Below are positions 45,267-57,213 of a stretch of 64,000 bases of DNA, piece after piece. Origin of the DNA: Przewalskia tangutica (lineage: Eukaryota > Streptophyta > Magnoliopsida > Solanales > Solanaceae). The notes below the pieces were generated by a model, which was not told where the DNA came from, did no database searches, and worked only from the letters and a program-made list of their open reading frames with translations. The position numbers were made by a program, and so were the translations under genes. The stretch spans positions 2,418,001 to 2,482,000 of the forward strand of contig CM056729.1 of NCBI GenBank assembly GCA_029844215.1. Reading direction: 5' to 3'. How positions within the stretch are numbered: the first letter of the stretch is position 1; each line of letters begins with the position of its first letter.

Positions 45267-48136
45267 TGATATTAATCTCTCTTATGGAGTCTTCTCATTA
45301 ATGTTAAAATATATATAGAGTATACTATTCATTTCTTATATAATAGGAATCCTAAGCCTATACAAAAGAGGAATTCTAGTCTTACCATAATTATATTTAC
45401 ACAATATATAAAAATATTTTAATTATGGGTAGGGATACAATTATTTTTATAATATACATGTTTACACACCCTCACGGAAATGGCGAGGCCTGACACAGAT
45501 CGGATCTGAAGTCAAGAAATAACTGTCTGGGAAGTCCTTTGGTAAATATGACTGCATACTGATAGGATGATGGAACATGTAACACTCTGACATGGCCTAG
45601 CGCAACTTTCTCACGAACGAAGTGTAGGTTTATCTCAATATGTTTGGTTCGCTGATGTTGAACCGGATTATGAGAAAGAAAGATGGCAGAGATGTTATCA
45701 CAATACACAATAGATTCCTGACGCAAAGGACACTGAAGTTCTAACAGTAAATTTCTGAGCCAACAAATCTCAGCTACCACATTAGCAATGCATTTGTACT
45801 CGCCAGACCTTTGGATCAAGATAGGTAGCACGCCGCTTGCATCAAGAAATCAGATTATCCCCTAAAAATACACAAAAGCCGGAGGTGGAGCGTCGTGTGT
45901 CAGACACCCTGCCCAATCTGCATCCGTATAAGAGATCAACATGTTTGGTGCAGAGGGGTATAGGTGCAAACCATAATCAAGTGTGCCCTTAATGTATCGA
46001 ATGATACGCTTAAGAGCAGTGAAATGAGACTCTCTGGGGGCATGCATGAATAAGCATATCTACTGAACAACATAAGCAATGTCTGGCCTTGTGAATGTCA
46101 GTTACTGAAGTGCACCTGCAAGACTCCTATACAGAGTAAGATCGGAGACCGGAGCACCATCCATAGCACTGAGCTTAGATTTCGAATCAACTGGAGTAGG
46201 TGAAACTTTGCAATTCGCCATCTTAGCCCTGTACACAATCTTCTCTGCATACTTACGCTGACACAAGAACATGTGATTGGCAGACCTGGTCACTGATATC
46301 CCCAAAAAGTAACTCAGCTTCCCCAAATCAGTCATTGGAAATTCGGACTTAAGCAAGACAATAATCTCATTTTTCAATCCGTCGGAGGAGGCAGTAAGAA
46401 CGATATCATCCACGTAAAGTAATAAGTAAGCAGTGCTACTACCTCGATGAAAAATGAATAGTGATGTATCACTCTTGCTGCATACAAACCCAATCTGCAA
46501 GATATACCTGGAAAATCGATCATACCACGCACGGGGGCCTGTTTCAGGACATATAGTGTCTTACGGAGACGACACACATAGTGAGAAACTGCTGGATGGA
46601 TGAACCCTGGTGGTTGATGCATGTAGACTGTCTCTCTCAGATCTCATGTAAGAATGTATTTTTCACATCAAACTGATGGATCGGCCAGTGTTTGCCCATG
46701 ACAATGCTCAAAACTGTGCGGATGGTAGCCGGTTTGACAACCGGGCTGAAGGTCTCACCACAATCAATGCCCTCCTGCTGATTTGTGCCATTAGCCACAA
46801 GGCGTGTCTTATACCTCTCAAGATCTCCATTGTCTCTGAATTTGTGACGAAATAGACACAGACAACATATCACATTCACCCTCTCAGGTTTAGGTACTAG
46901 ATCCCATGTGTGTTGTTTAGTTAAAGCATTGAATTCCTCAGACATAGCTGCATTCCAATTAGGGTCTTGTTTGACCAATATAGGGTTCTTGGGAATTGGT
47001 GAAATGGTTTGGGCAGACAAGTTAAATTGGACTTTAGGTTTGAAGATTTCATGATTTGCACGAGTTTCCATTTGGTGAGTGGGGATAGTGGGAGGCTCCA
47101 AGGCTGAGGGATTTGTTGGATATGGAGAAGGAGGGGCTGACACCGGAGGAGGCACCGCGGTTCCGTGGTCAAGGGCCACGGTGCTGGAAGGTACCGACGG
47201 AGGCGATGTGGCGCCATGATCAAGGGTCGCGGCGCTGGAGGACTGACAGACCTCTCTGAAGTCACGGTGAAACATAGAGTTGCTGAATTCACGACCATTA
47301 TCGCACTGAAAAGATTTTATACCTTTTTCAAATTGTGTGTGAATGAATGTTCGAAACTCAAGAAATTTGGCAAACATTTCCGATTTAAATTTGAGAGGAT
47401 ACAACCAAACAAAGTGAGAAAAGTCATCTAGTAAGATAAGATATTATTTATGATCGAGAGAACTAGCAACAGGTGATGTCCATAAATCGGCATGTATAAT
47501 ATCAAAAGGTGCAAAAGTAACACTAGTAGATGATTTAAACGGAAGACGAATATGTTTGCCTAAAGAACAAGAAACATAATTTTGGGCAAGCTTCCCATTA
47601 CAAGTAATGAAATTATTGCCTCTAAGAAAATTAAAAACTGGGGCTCCTGAATGACCAAGTCTATTATGCCATGTTGAGGAAGAAATTGTCGCTAGAGAGA
47701 CGGGAGAGCTAGATCTGGCAGCGGAGGTGGGAGTGAATGAATATAGATCCCCCATGCTATTGCATCTCGTAAGAGGTGTCCCCGTATGAAGATCCTTCAC
47801 AGTGAAACCAAAAGGGTCAAAATCAACAGAGACAGAATTGTTACGAGTGAATTTGCGGATAGAGATTAGATTCTTAATTACATGTGGGGCGTATAGGATA
47901 TTTTGAAGGGGGAATGGGTTAGGAGGTGGTGTATATGATGATATTAATCTCCCTTAGAGAGTCTTCTCATTAATATCAAAGTATATATAGAGTACAATAT
48001 TCATCCCTTATACAATAGGAATCTTAAGCCTATACAAAAGAGGAATCATAGTCTTACCATAATTATATTTACACAATATATATAAATATTCTAATTATGG
48101 GTAGGAATACAATTATTTCTATAATATACATGTTTA
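45267..48136 (-). mobile_element. Short-LTR Copia element (Copia B), internally deleted
   Basis: LTRs of about 200 bp at 45267-45466 (3' in element sense) and about 47939-48136 (5'). They share TGATATTAATCTC and a TATTATACATG-type end. Gag and protease are absent: the 5' LTR runs straight into the integrase-side part of pol without a primer site. Flanking 5-mers do not give a clean target duplication. Confidence 0.88.
45472..47935 (-). pseudogene. Copia B pol: integrase, reverse transcriptase and RNase H
   Basis: Minus strand from 47935: an APHVIKNLISIRKF phrase, the zinc-binding STWHNRLGHSGAPV (47444-47800), an integrase core start with the catalytic-site phrase FQCDNGREF (near 47300), then a deletion of the rest of the core directly into a Pro/Ser-rich linker. 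The reverse transcriptase follows with WDLVPKPE, YKTRLVANG and CGETFSPVVKPATIRTVLS (46637-47404), LLLYVDDIVLTASS (catalytic YVDD, 46102-46500) and a tail SYTDADWAGC (45862-46047), then RNase H with EAEI-like AVVAEICWLRNLL and VYCDNISAIFLSHNP (45472-45831). Frame breaks separate these pieces. Confidence 0.88.
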
Positions 48137-48460
48137 TATTCATAATAAAGCAAAAATCAAAAATCAAACTGAATCTATCGATGAACAAGTTTACTTAAAT
48201 GTAAGGTCACAATCTTACTAGATATTGTTTCTATCTTTTTATATATTAATATTACCGTTTCATGTAATGGTAGAAACGAAACTTTTTCACAAAATAAATT
48301 AAAAATATATAAGAAGTAGATACACAAAAACGTCAAATGAATTCAACATATAGTATCTATACGTAAACAAACTTGACCTACCTATATTGTGTTACGGAGA
48401 AGGTGTGTCAATAAGACTCCCCTTTGATAAGGATAGCTATGCCCCTAATATTATTATTTA

Positions 48461-48769
48461 GGGCTTGTTTGGTATGTCGTACTGGACTGTATAATTTTAC
48501 ATGGAATGTACTGTAATGTGATGGACTGGACTATATTAATATATAATGGACGGTATTAGAATATTAATAAATAATAAACTGTATTTTTTTATTTCTTTAT
48601 TTTTAGTACACTCCAGTGGAGACTCATCTACTAGATAGATCTAAAAAATGGCAGTTGAAGTATACTATTTTTAGAAATAGCACAGTCCAGTCCGACTGAA
48701 AACGTCCACCAAACATTATATTATTTTTTTATTCAGCGCAGTCCAGCGTACAGCGTACCAAATGTGCCC
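48461..48769. mobile_element. Tourist-like (PIF/Harbinger) MITE
   Basis: 309 bp. Termini GGGCTTGTTTGGTATG and (reverse complement) GGGCACATTTGGTACG. The 3-bp target duplication TTA is at 48458-48460 and 48770-48772. No coding region. Confidence 0.85.
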
Positions 48770-48923
48770 TTATAGTATTAAATTCAATATTTTTGAGATA
48801 GAATATAGATATATATGAATTTAAAAAAGAATCAATTTTAATGCAACGAATTTACTGAATAACCTAAAACTTGAACCCGTCTAAATTTAATGTTGTATCC
48901 TTTTCAACATCAAACAAGTAGAG

Positions 48924-49109
48924 ATAGCCAAGTTGTACAGAAGAAGAGAAATACGACCAGTAGGCCACGAGTTCGATCCTACATAAATAAACCTTTTGGT
49001 TGAAATGGTCACACACGGCCGCTGTTAAGTGACCTACCGACGCGTGGCGCTATCATACACTTTCTGCCACTTCAAGACTCGAAAAGATGGCCATGCTCCT
49101 TCACAACAA
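48924..49109 (+). mobile_element. tRNA-derived SINE, same family as 43546-43746
   Basis: Shares GAAATACGACC, CACGAGTTCGATCCT, AAACCTT.TTGGTTGAA and CTCGAAAAGA.GG phrases with the first copy. Flanked by an 8-bp duplication AAGTAGAG (48916-48923 and 49110-49117). It sits about 120 bp upstream of the TATA box of the two-domain gene and could affect its promoter. Confidence 0.85.
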
Positions 49110-49231
49110 AAGTAGAGGTCGGTTGTACGAGTTTGCTTTATTTTTTGTTCTCCTCATTTAAATCCTAATTTGGAACGAGTCCACCTTACCCAATCCAAAA
49201 AGGAAAAAGAAAACTCGCCTATATTGTGCCT

Positions 49232-49239
49232 CTATAAAT
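49232..49239 (+). promoter_or_regulatory. TATA box of the two-domain phytocyanin gene
   Basis: CTATAAAT, about 120 bp before the ATG at 49361; the same octamer as in the first gene. Confidence 0.65.
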
Positions 49240-49360
49240 AGAAACCTCATTGACACCCCGATACCTCAACTCTTAACACTTTCCTATTCTTTATCAAACA
49301 CACAAAGCTCAAGAAACAGGGGCGACTTTGATCTCAAAGAACATATACATAGTGCAAAAA

Positions 49361-52055
49361 ATGGCAAGAAAGATGAGTACTTTAGTTGCTTTTGCAGCAA
49401 TATTTGCTTTATTACAACATGTTTCAATGGCACAACAAACTCATGTTGTTGGTGATGCCTTGGCTTGGACTGTTCCTAGTGGTGGTGCCGCCGCTTATTC
49501 CGCATGGGCCGCCCGGAAAACCTTTGCCGTCGGCGACACTCTTGGTAAGTAAATTATCACAACTAAGGCCTTTCTGATTTTAAGTTATATACGCTTATAG
49601 TATAAAGGTATTTTACATATAGTAAGTAAATTTTAACTTGAAATATCATGTTAATTACTATTTTCACGAGATGTATCAAAGTTACCAATTACTTCATGCT
49701 TATAGAAATTCGAGCTTAAATTATATACCTCATTAGTGTAAATAATTTTTTACATTATGAGGTTATATTTACTTGTTATAACATGTAACGTATCTTATTT
49801 TCTACATTTTAAATCTCATTTTTAAGAAGATTTAATTGTATTTATCTTTTGAGTAATTTGATAGTATAAAAAAGTTATACTGAGGACGCATATAATAAAA
49901 ATTCATCCATAATTATCTAATAAGTGATCTGATTATGTAAATATTGTTTACACTATTACGATATAGGAATTTAAAATCAATTTATATTTCCACTTTGTGT
50001 TACTTTTTGTTAATTATGGTTAGTTTACTCTAATAAAAATGGGTAATGGGTGATACACCTTTTGGCTTTTACTTTTTTATTACCTAGATTCCTTCCTACT
50101 TGTATAATTGTATTGCTTTTAATCAATTAGGAGTAGTATATTTTTTTCTTTCCACGTGTCATATCTAGTTGCAAATACGTACAAAATTATGGCAGCTAAA
50201 TATTCTGCAGACACACTACATTCCATTCAACTTTTAAGTATAATAGTTAAAACAATCTTAAAAAAAACATTTATCTATACAAAAGTGTTAAAGAGTCTCA
50301 CCTCGAAAATGAAATGGAACATAAACTTTTTATATGGACTTGGACAATCCTCACCCTACAAGCTAATTTTTGGGGTTGAGTTAGGCCCAAGATCTTTTCT
50401 TTGCATGGTATCAGAGCCAGACTCATTCCAATTCTTTATTTGTTAATGTTGGACCCCCAAATTATATTGTTCACGCACTAGTTAACGAGGTTTGGGCGTG
50501 CGGGGAGTGTTAAAAGTCCCACATCGAAAATGAAATAGAATATTCACCCTACAAATTAGTTTTTGGGGTTGAATTAGGCCCAAAATCCTTTCTTTACAAA
50601 TAGATTGAATTCTTTACTACAAAAGAATAATACTGGTCTGTACTCACCACCTAAAAATTATTAGGCTAGTGAATACAAATATATGTAATATTTTTGTATG
50701 TATTTATTAATTAATTTGCTTCTTTTTTGTTTGTTTGTATTTAGACATTTACTTCTATAACTAATAAATTTATTTGGACTCCTTTTTTTTTCCTTTATGC
50801 AGTATTTAACTTTACAACCGCATTGCATAGTGTGGCTGAGGTGTCAAAGTCAGCTTTTGATTCATGCAATACCTCAAGCCTAATTTCACTATCCACTAAT
50901 GGGCCAAGAAACATTACATTGAGGTCTGCTGGATCACATTACTACCTTTGCACCTTCCCAAGCCATTGTACATTGGGCCAGAAATTGGCTATCAATGTCT
51001 CCGGTTCCGCCTCTCCCGCTCCTAGGCCCGTAACTCCTCCCACCACTGCACCCGTGATGGCTCCTTCAGTAAGCCCATCGACAGCTCCCTCCCCATCGAT
51101 GTCGGTTGCTCCGGCAACAGCACCTGCACCTGCACCTGCTAGTGCAGCCCAAACATACATTGTTGGAGATAACATGGGCTGGAGTGTTCCTACTGGTGGC
51201 CCAGTTTCTTATCAAAGATGGACTAATGGCAAATCCTTCAAGGTTGGAGATACTCTTGGTAAGCACTAAAACTTTAACTCTTACTATTTTTATCAGGTTA
51301 TCAATTATTAACGTTTATCATAAAATTTGAATTAATTTCCTTATAGATGACCCGATTGTGTATATAATTTTCACACTCAATTCATTGACCTTATGACATT
51401 ATTATTATTATTTTAGAAATCGAGTAGTTTTTCTTTAATTAGAGCTCTTATATAATCTATAAAAAGCACACAAGCACTGCCTCTCGCATGCACGGTTTGA
51501 AAGGTCGGACCACAAAGGTCACAGACGCAGCCTTACCTTCACGTAGACTATTTTCACGGCTTAAACTCATGACCTCCTAATCACATGACATTAACTTACC
51601 AGTTACTCCAAGACTCCACTTCAACTCTTATTACTTATAATTGTTGATCAAACATTTCTAATCTTTCTTATATATTTTTTTTCAATGCAGTTTTCAATTT
51701 TGTCAATGGGGCACACAATGTTGCTAGGATTAGCAAGGCATCTTATGACTCATGCAACACAACTTCTCCAATCAACACAATTAGCACTGGTCCAGCCAGA
51801 ATTACTCTCACAAATTCTGGTGAACATTACTACATGTGCACATTCCCTGGCCACTGTTCAATTGGTCAAAAGCTAGCCATCAATGTCACTGGCACTGGCT
51901 CGGCCGTGGCCCCCACGCCATCCGGCTCCACCATCCCATCGGGTGATTCTCCCGCCACGTTGCCGCCACCACCAAGTGCCTCAGCTCCATCTTTGACTCT
52001 TGCAGCTTTGCCATTCACTTTCTTGTCCCTTGCCTTAGCTAGGTTGATGAATTAG
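49361..52055 (+). CDS. Phytocyanin with two tandem copper domains, predicted GPI-anchored
   Basis: Exons 49361-49544, 50803-51258 and 51691-52055 (334 aa), all with GT-AG borders in phase 1. Signal peptide residues 1 to about 24 (cleavage before QQTHVV). Domain 1 (about 25-128) has His70, Cys111, His116 and Gln121. Domain 2 (about 178-280) has His222, Cys263, His268 and Gln273. Both sets are complete, with Gln as axial ligand (stellacyanin type) and the disulfide cysteines conserved. A Pro/Ala/Ser linker (about 131-176) joins the domains, and a hydrophobic tail follows a second Pro/Ser segment. Each domain is split by an intron at the same codon (after Asp-Thr-Leu), which points to an exon-level duplication. 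Most phytocyanins have one domain, so the fusion is unusual. An alternative start at Met5 would shorten the protein by 4 residues. Intron 1 holds a TRIM element and intron 2 a SINE. An electron-transfer role at the cell surface is inferred from the family. Confidence 0.92.
50286..50598 (+). mobile_element. TRIM (miniature LTR retrotransposon) in intron 1
   Basis: 313 bp in total. LTR 1 is at 50286-50405 (TGTTAAAGAGTCTCAC to TCTTTGCA), the Met primer site TGGTATCAGAGCC at 50406-50418, a purine-rich GCGGGGAG at 50500-50507, and LTR 2 at 50508-50598 (TGTTAAAAGTCCCACATCG to CTTTACA). LTR 2 has an internal deletion. The flanks AAAAG and AATAG may be a decayed target duplication. Confidence 0.85.
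51470..51617 (-). mobile_element. tRNA-derived SINE in intron 2
   Basis: On the minus strand: TTGGAGTAACTGGTAAG (box A-like), then GGAGGTCATGAGTTTAAGCC (box B-like), then AAGGCTGCGTCTGTGACC and GGTCCGACC. This matches a SINE that I recall as very common in Solanaceae genomes. Confidence 0.8.
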
Positions 52056-52668
52056 ACAATACTATAGTGTTGCTTTTCTTTTAATTTTTCTATTGGTTAT
52101 CTTTAATTATATACATTATTGTTGTTGTACCAATAAAGCTGAATTTTTGGATTCCAGCTAGAATTTCATTGGTGTTGATTTTTATTGTAATGACAATTCA
52201 ATGTTCTTCCCGCCTAGTTAATTTGACACTTTGTGACAAAATATGATTTGTCTACTTGTGTGTGTGTGTCATGTCATGCATGACAGTATTAGGAAGAGTT
52301 TTGTTGACCATTTTGTCTGAGAAGCATCCTTAATCCTATTTTAAACCAAAATGGAATCCAGATTGGTTTCTTTTTTTATTTCTTCAGAATTAATTATAGA
52401 GAATACATAATTTCTTTCACCATGAGAACGTTTTTATCTCGCTGGTAATTAAAACTTTTTTTCTTTTTCTTTTGGTTAGTTGCTTAGTTGTCATTTTTTT
52501 GTGCGGATATTCCCTCAAACGCATTGGTCTTTAATTTTTTCTCTTCATATATGTGGTCTTTATTTTTTGTCCATGTTATTTATTTTATGAAAATATCCAG
52601 GTTTACTTTGCAAGGCATAATTTCTATAATATTTTTTTTCTTCGAAAACTGAATTTTTGTCTCGCGCG
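52056..52668. other. 3' flank of the two-domain gene, no gene seen
   Basis: Contains an AATAAA signal at about 52132-52137, some 75 bp after the stop, a plausible polyadenylation signal for the gene. Confidence 0.5.
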
Positions 52669-53240
52669 CAGGGGCGGACTAACGAAATAATCATAGGGTG
52701 GCCGACTAAAATAAAATAAAAAATATATTTAGCACTCAAATAACTATATTACAATAGCAATTACGTTCTTTCGAATCACGAAAGTCATTGATAATAGCAT
52801 CTATGTCAGTCATCGACAATTTCTCTTTCAATATACAATAGCAAAGTATTTGTAAGATAATCATCTGACATTTTGTTGCGGAGTCGACTCTTCACAATTT
52901 TTGTAGCTGAAAATGCACGTTCATTTGTTGCAGTGAAAACCGGGAGCGTAAGCACAAGAGAACCCAATTTGAATATCAACGGATAGATTTTCGATCTTCC
53001 TGTATCTATCATCCACTTACACAACATAATAATACTTGAAAGATAATTCAACTCCTTATCATCAGATACTTCAACTCCAAAGTGTCTTAACTCTATTGTC
53101 AACAGTTGCCCCAATTCCACCTACCCTTTTCCAATTCTGAAATCCATCAACTGTAAACACTTTTGAATTGCCCGGACTATTAAACAAAAAACATGGATGA
53201 CAAAAGAGTTTGTCCCTTGGCTTTGAATTGCCCCGATTTT
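52669..53240 (-). pseudogene. hAT transposase relic with core deleted
   Basis: A terminus CAGGGGCGG (52669-52677) of the type found on plant hAT elements. On the minus strand the TTF-type zinc-finger phrase (RPKERLKKNRGNSKPRDKLFC, about 53150-53270) is followed almost at once by the C-terminal dimerisation region (LPVFTATNERAFSATKIVKS, 52806-53000). The catalytic core that should lie between them is missing. Like 3707-4072, it is a deletion derivative of a two-domain hAT protein. Confidence 0.78.
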
Positions 53241-53804
53241 TCTTAAGTCTTTCCTTAGGGCGTGATGACATCTTGACAACTATCCATTGTCCAGACGAAC
53301 CATTAACTTCTTTTCTTCCTAAATTAAACATGTATTCAAGTGCGGAAATAATATATATAATAAATAGCAATTCAAAATTTACAAAGAACAATCTTGTGTG
53401 GGGCATTCCCCGAGATAATGAAACCTAGTTCTGTAAACATACTTATTCTAGAATAACTGTCACCAAATCTGGAATAATGGATTGGTGGGTCAAAGAGGCT
53501 ACGGGACGATCACTAGCCCTGTTACGGAGCTTTTTCTTTATCACACTTTCCTGAAATATGTTAAATAAAAGAGTCAGCCCTACCATCCGGGGCTGAGTGA
53601 GAACCTCACCCGTAATTCAAAGTAATCTCACAATATTTTAAATACAAACATATTAGAACACAATAATCATGTTATGACACAAAACTTCATCATTTTCAAT
53701 GTATCAAGATCAAGTGTTTAAACAATAATATTCTCTATCGACTCGTTACTGGAAGTACTCAGCTTAACCAACATACATGTTTTATCTCATATTACACAAT
53801 AAGG
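53241..53804. other. Intergenic sequence, no gene seen
   Basis: Nothing recognised beyond the possible 5' flank of the hAT relic. Confidence 0.35.
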
Positions 53805-53980
53805 TTTACAAATGCAATTACATATCTGTGGTGTGCAACCCGATTCAATTCATTTACAAATGCATTTACATATTTGTTGCGGCGTGCAACTCGATCTGAT
53901 GCATTTACAAATACATTTACATATTTGTTGTGTGCAACTTGATCCAATGCATTTACAAATGCATTTACTTGTTTCACATA
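53805..53980. repeat. Tandem repeat, about 3.5 units of about 50 bp
   Basis: Units share TTTACAAATGCATTTACATA and GTGCAAC.CGATC. Starts near 53805, 53853, 53904 and 53952. Confidence 0.85.
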
Positions 53981-54488
53981 AGTAAACTTCAGTTGTGATT
54001 TAATTTATTACAGTCTTCTGGTATAATAAAGAAAACTTATAAGTTTTATATTTTATTTTATGCGTAAATCTATACATGTTCCTACAATCAATTTAATCGT
54101 ACGATTACGCGTCATCTTTATGTCTTTTTAAGTCAAATGGAGTATTAATATATCATCAGAGAAATATTTACAAGATTTAAGGACCTTACCTTACTTTTAC
54201 AAATTAAGCTAGTCGTGATTAGCTCAATTATTTATAGGTAGGTAAACAAATAAGTCGGTTTATTTAATTCTCAATGTCAGAGTTTGTTACATATCTATTT
54301 CTTTGTCTCTGAAATGTTGCCCAAAAGATATTCAAAACGTGTTTGTTTAAATTTTGAAAAAAGTTACGCGAGAGGTTTTTCTTTTTGGGTCGAAGAAATG
54401 GCTTTCTTGAAAAACAAAAAGGTTCTTTTTCCACTTACAGAACACTCACATATCTTCAAAAAAACAAAACACAAAAATAAATTACCAT
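53981..54488. other. Intergenic sequence, nothing recognised
   Basis: AT-rich. The open frame at 54284-54502 has no recognisable domain. Confidence 0.35.
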
Positions 54489-55985
54489 TACGACAACAAT
54501 AACATACCCAGTAAAATCTCACAAAGTGAGTTTGGGAAGGATAGAGTGTTCGCAGACATTACCTCTACCTTGATAGGTAGAGCGGTTGTTTCTAAAAAAC
54601 CCTAGGCTCAAGACACAACATAAACACAAGCAAAGCAAGAGAAACGTTCAAACCCGTACAAGAAATTTAAAGCAGTATGACAATGATGGTAACAAAAGCG
54701 AATAAGTTATGATAAAGCATTCTGGAAAAAAGAAGCAATAACTAACGCAGGTAGATAAGATAAACAAAGTACACGAAAGAACACACAGTAGCAGGAATCA
54801 AACGACAGGAGACTATAAAGCAATATTGTGCATACTAGTACGATAGGCTAAGCAGGTCAACAATAATATCACTACAACTACCAGTATGTAAGCGTAAGTA
54901 GGACTACGCGCAACTACCTACTACTACCCTTCCACCCTAATACGTGTCCTTCACAATCCCCTATCTAAGGTCATGTCCTCAGTACGCTGCATTTGCGTCA
55001 TATCTCATCTAATCACCTCTTCAATACTTTGTCATATGTTTTCTCGGGATCGATGAAAACCATATGTAGGCCCCTCTTCCTCTCCGTACAGATGAATGTC
55101 TTACGTAGTCGAACACCCCGACATGAATCCAAACTGATTCTCAGAATAGACACATCTCTTCTCACCCTCATCTCCACGGCCCTTTCCCAAACTTTCATAG
55201 TGTGTCTTACCAGCTTGATACCCTTATAATTGTTGCAACTCTGGATGTCACATTTGTTCTTGTATAAATGAATCATTGTGCTCCACCTCCATTCTTCGAT
55301 CATTCTTGTCGTGTTAAAAATTACATTACACAACTTAGTCAGCCACTCCAAATCTGTCATGCCTACGTTCTTCCAAAATTCAACTAGGATCTCATTATGC
55401 TCAGTCGTTCGTCCCCTGCGCATCCTGCGACAACACACTTAACCTCCTCAACCTTAATACTTCTACAATATCCAAAATCTTGATACCTTCCGGATTGCTC
55501 TAGGTCTCACAACATAATGTCTTTATCTCCTTCTTCGTTCAAGAGTTTATGGAAGTAAAACTGCCATCTCTGTCTAATAAGCGCGTCCTCCACCAATACT
55601 TTGTTGTCCTCGTCCTTGATGCACCTCACGTGATCCAAGTCACGGGTCCTCCTTTCCCTCGCCGAGGCTAGTATGTATAACTCTTTATCCCCACCTCTTT
55701 TTCTCTAATTCCACATACAGGCGTTCAAAAATCGTTGTCTTCACCGCCGTAATCGCTAGTTTTGCCTCCTTCCTTGCCATCTTATATAATTCCCTATTAG
55801 TCCATTTCTCCACCTCATTCTCGCTTTCTACCAATTTCGCATACGCTATTTTCTTTTCTTTCACATTCTCTTGAACTTTACCATTCCACCACCAATCTCC
55901 TCGATGCCCACTCGTCTATCACGCGAGATTTCTAGCACTTCTCTAACTACATTCCGAATGCAACTGACCGTCCTGGACTAACTTT
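54489..55985 (-). mobile_element. RTE-type LINE, 5'-truncated
   Basis: The minus strand carries the RTE reverse transcriptase phrases SCNNYKGIKLVRHTMKVWE and RGLHMVFIDPEKTYDKV (55013-55438), broken elsewhere by stops and by a deletion after VSILRI. The 3' end, in plus-strand view, is ACGACAACAATAACATACCC followed by AGTAAAATCTCACAAAGTGAG (54489-54530) and GGGAAGGATAGAGTGT. This is the tail shared with the 5S-headed retroposon at 43332. The 5' end lies at about 55985; no endonuclease is clearly seen. Confidence 0.85.
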
Positions 55986-57133
55986 TTTTGTCTTCAAAAA
56001 GTTCTCCAAAAGGCTAATCCATTCAAAAACAGAGAATTTAACAATCTTTTCTTTTACTACCATCAAAGCCGGTTAGACAATGAAGTTGGTAGAGCATTGG
56101 CTTGTGGTTCCCAAAAGGTTGGCTCATTTTTTTCCCCAAAAGATGTATTTTATATATTATTAAAAAATTGTGATGTTAAATTGAAGAAAAAAATTTGAGG
56201 AAAAAGTACAATAATATTTTACTATTAATATGGGACCGTTGTAATAATTGAGGAATGGAGTAAATTTTAGAAAATTATTTTCGTGGATAATTGGGTACCT
56301 ATGGCTTCATCCATGTCCTAACAACCTACATGGGCTCACATTTTTATTCTTATATTTACATTTTTTATTCTCCGTTTATTATTCTTACTCTTAATATTCT
56401 AAATTTTCAAACGGCAACAAAATCACTGCTGCTTACGAAACGATCAAAATTTTCTTTTTGATATCTTCTTCAAAATTTCAAACATTGCAACAAGCAATCA
56501 TTATACTGAAGCAATGCAACACATTTTCGATATCATTATATCAACTTATCAATTTTTTTAGCCAGATTTATTATTCTAACTTTATTTTTTTCATTAAATT
56601 TTTGTCGATGATGATATTCTTATTTCATAACTAGTTGTCTATTTCGATCTTTACTTTTTAAAAAGGAAATTTTTAGGGCATGTTACTCAAGTTTGACTTT
56701 AGACCCTTAATCTTATTAAGACGGCCCTGATTACAATATTCACATCACATTTTAAAAATTTCCACTGTGACTTAGTAGTTCTTAAATATTTAATATTTTT
56801 AAAATTAAGAAACAAATGTCCAAATAAAAACCAAAAAGCTAGATTTTATGTAACCATCCCTTTCAGGTCCTTTTTTTCTACTTTTATTTTCTTAAAACGA
56901 AGGGTCTCAAAAATTACAAAGTAACATTTCAAAATTTGACACATGTGCCTCGGACTTACCAAATAATTAAGAATCCCTCTAAACGTAAAAGAATAAGAAT
57001 GAGGGGCAGGGGAAGGGCGGAGCTCGTAAGAGTCCAGAGGGTTCATTCGATCGACGAAAAATTATACTGTATATATAAGATTAAAATTATATTTTATGTA
57101 TATATAATAGATGTTGAACCCCTCAACTCCGGA
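55986..57133. other. Intergenic sequence with one possible hAT terminus
   Basis: A terminus-like ACGGCCCTG ends at 56729 (minus-strand CAGGGCCGTCTT), but its partner was not found. The rest is AT-rich with no gene. Confidence 0.4.
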
Positions 57134-57213
57134 ATCATGCATAAACAAACACATCTGCTGGACATCATACGTAATATCTGGTCTTGTGAACGTAAGATAC
57201 TGAAGGGCCCTGC
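57134..57213 (-). pseudogene. Copia reverse transcriptase fragment
   Basis: The minus strand encodes RALQYLTFTRPDITYDVQQM, the phrase between the Copia reverse transcriptase and RNase H. It is related to the equivalent part of Copia B (about 46040-46120). It is interrupted at 57214 by the next element. Confidence 0.8.
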
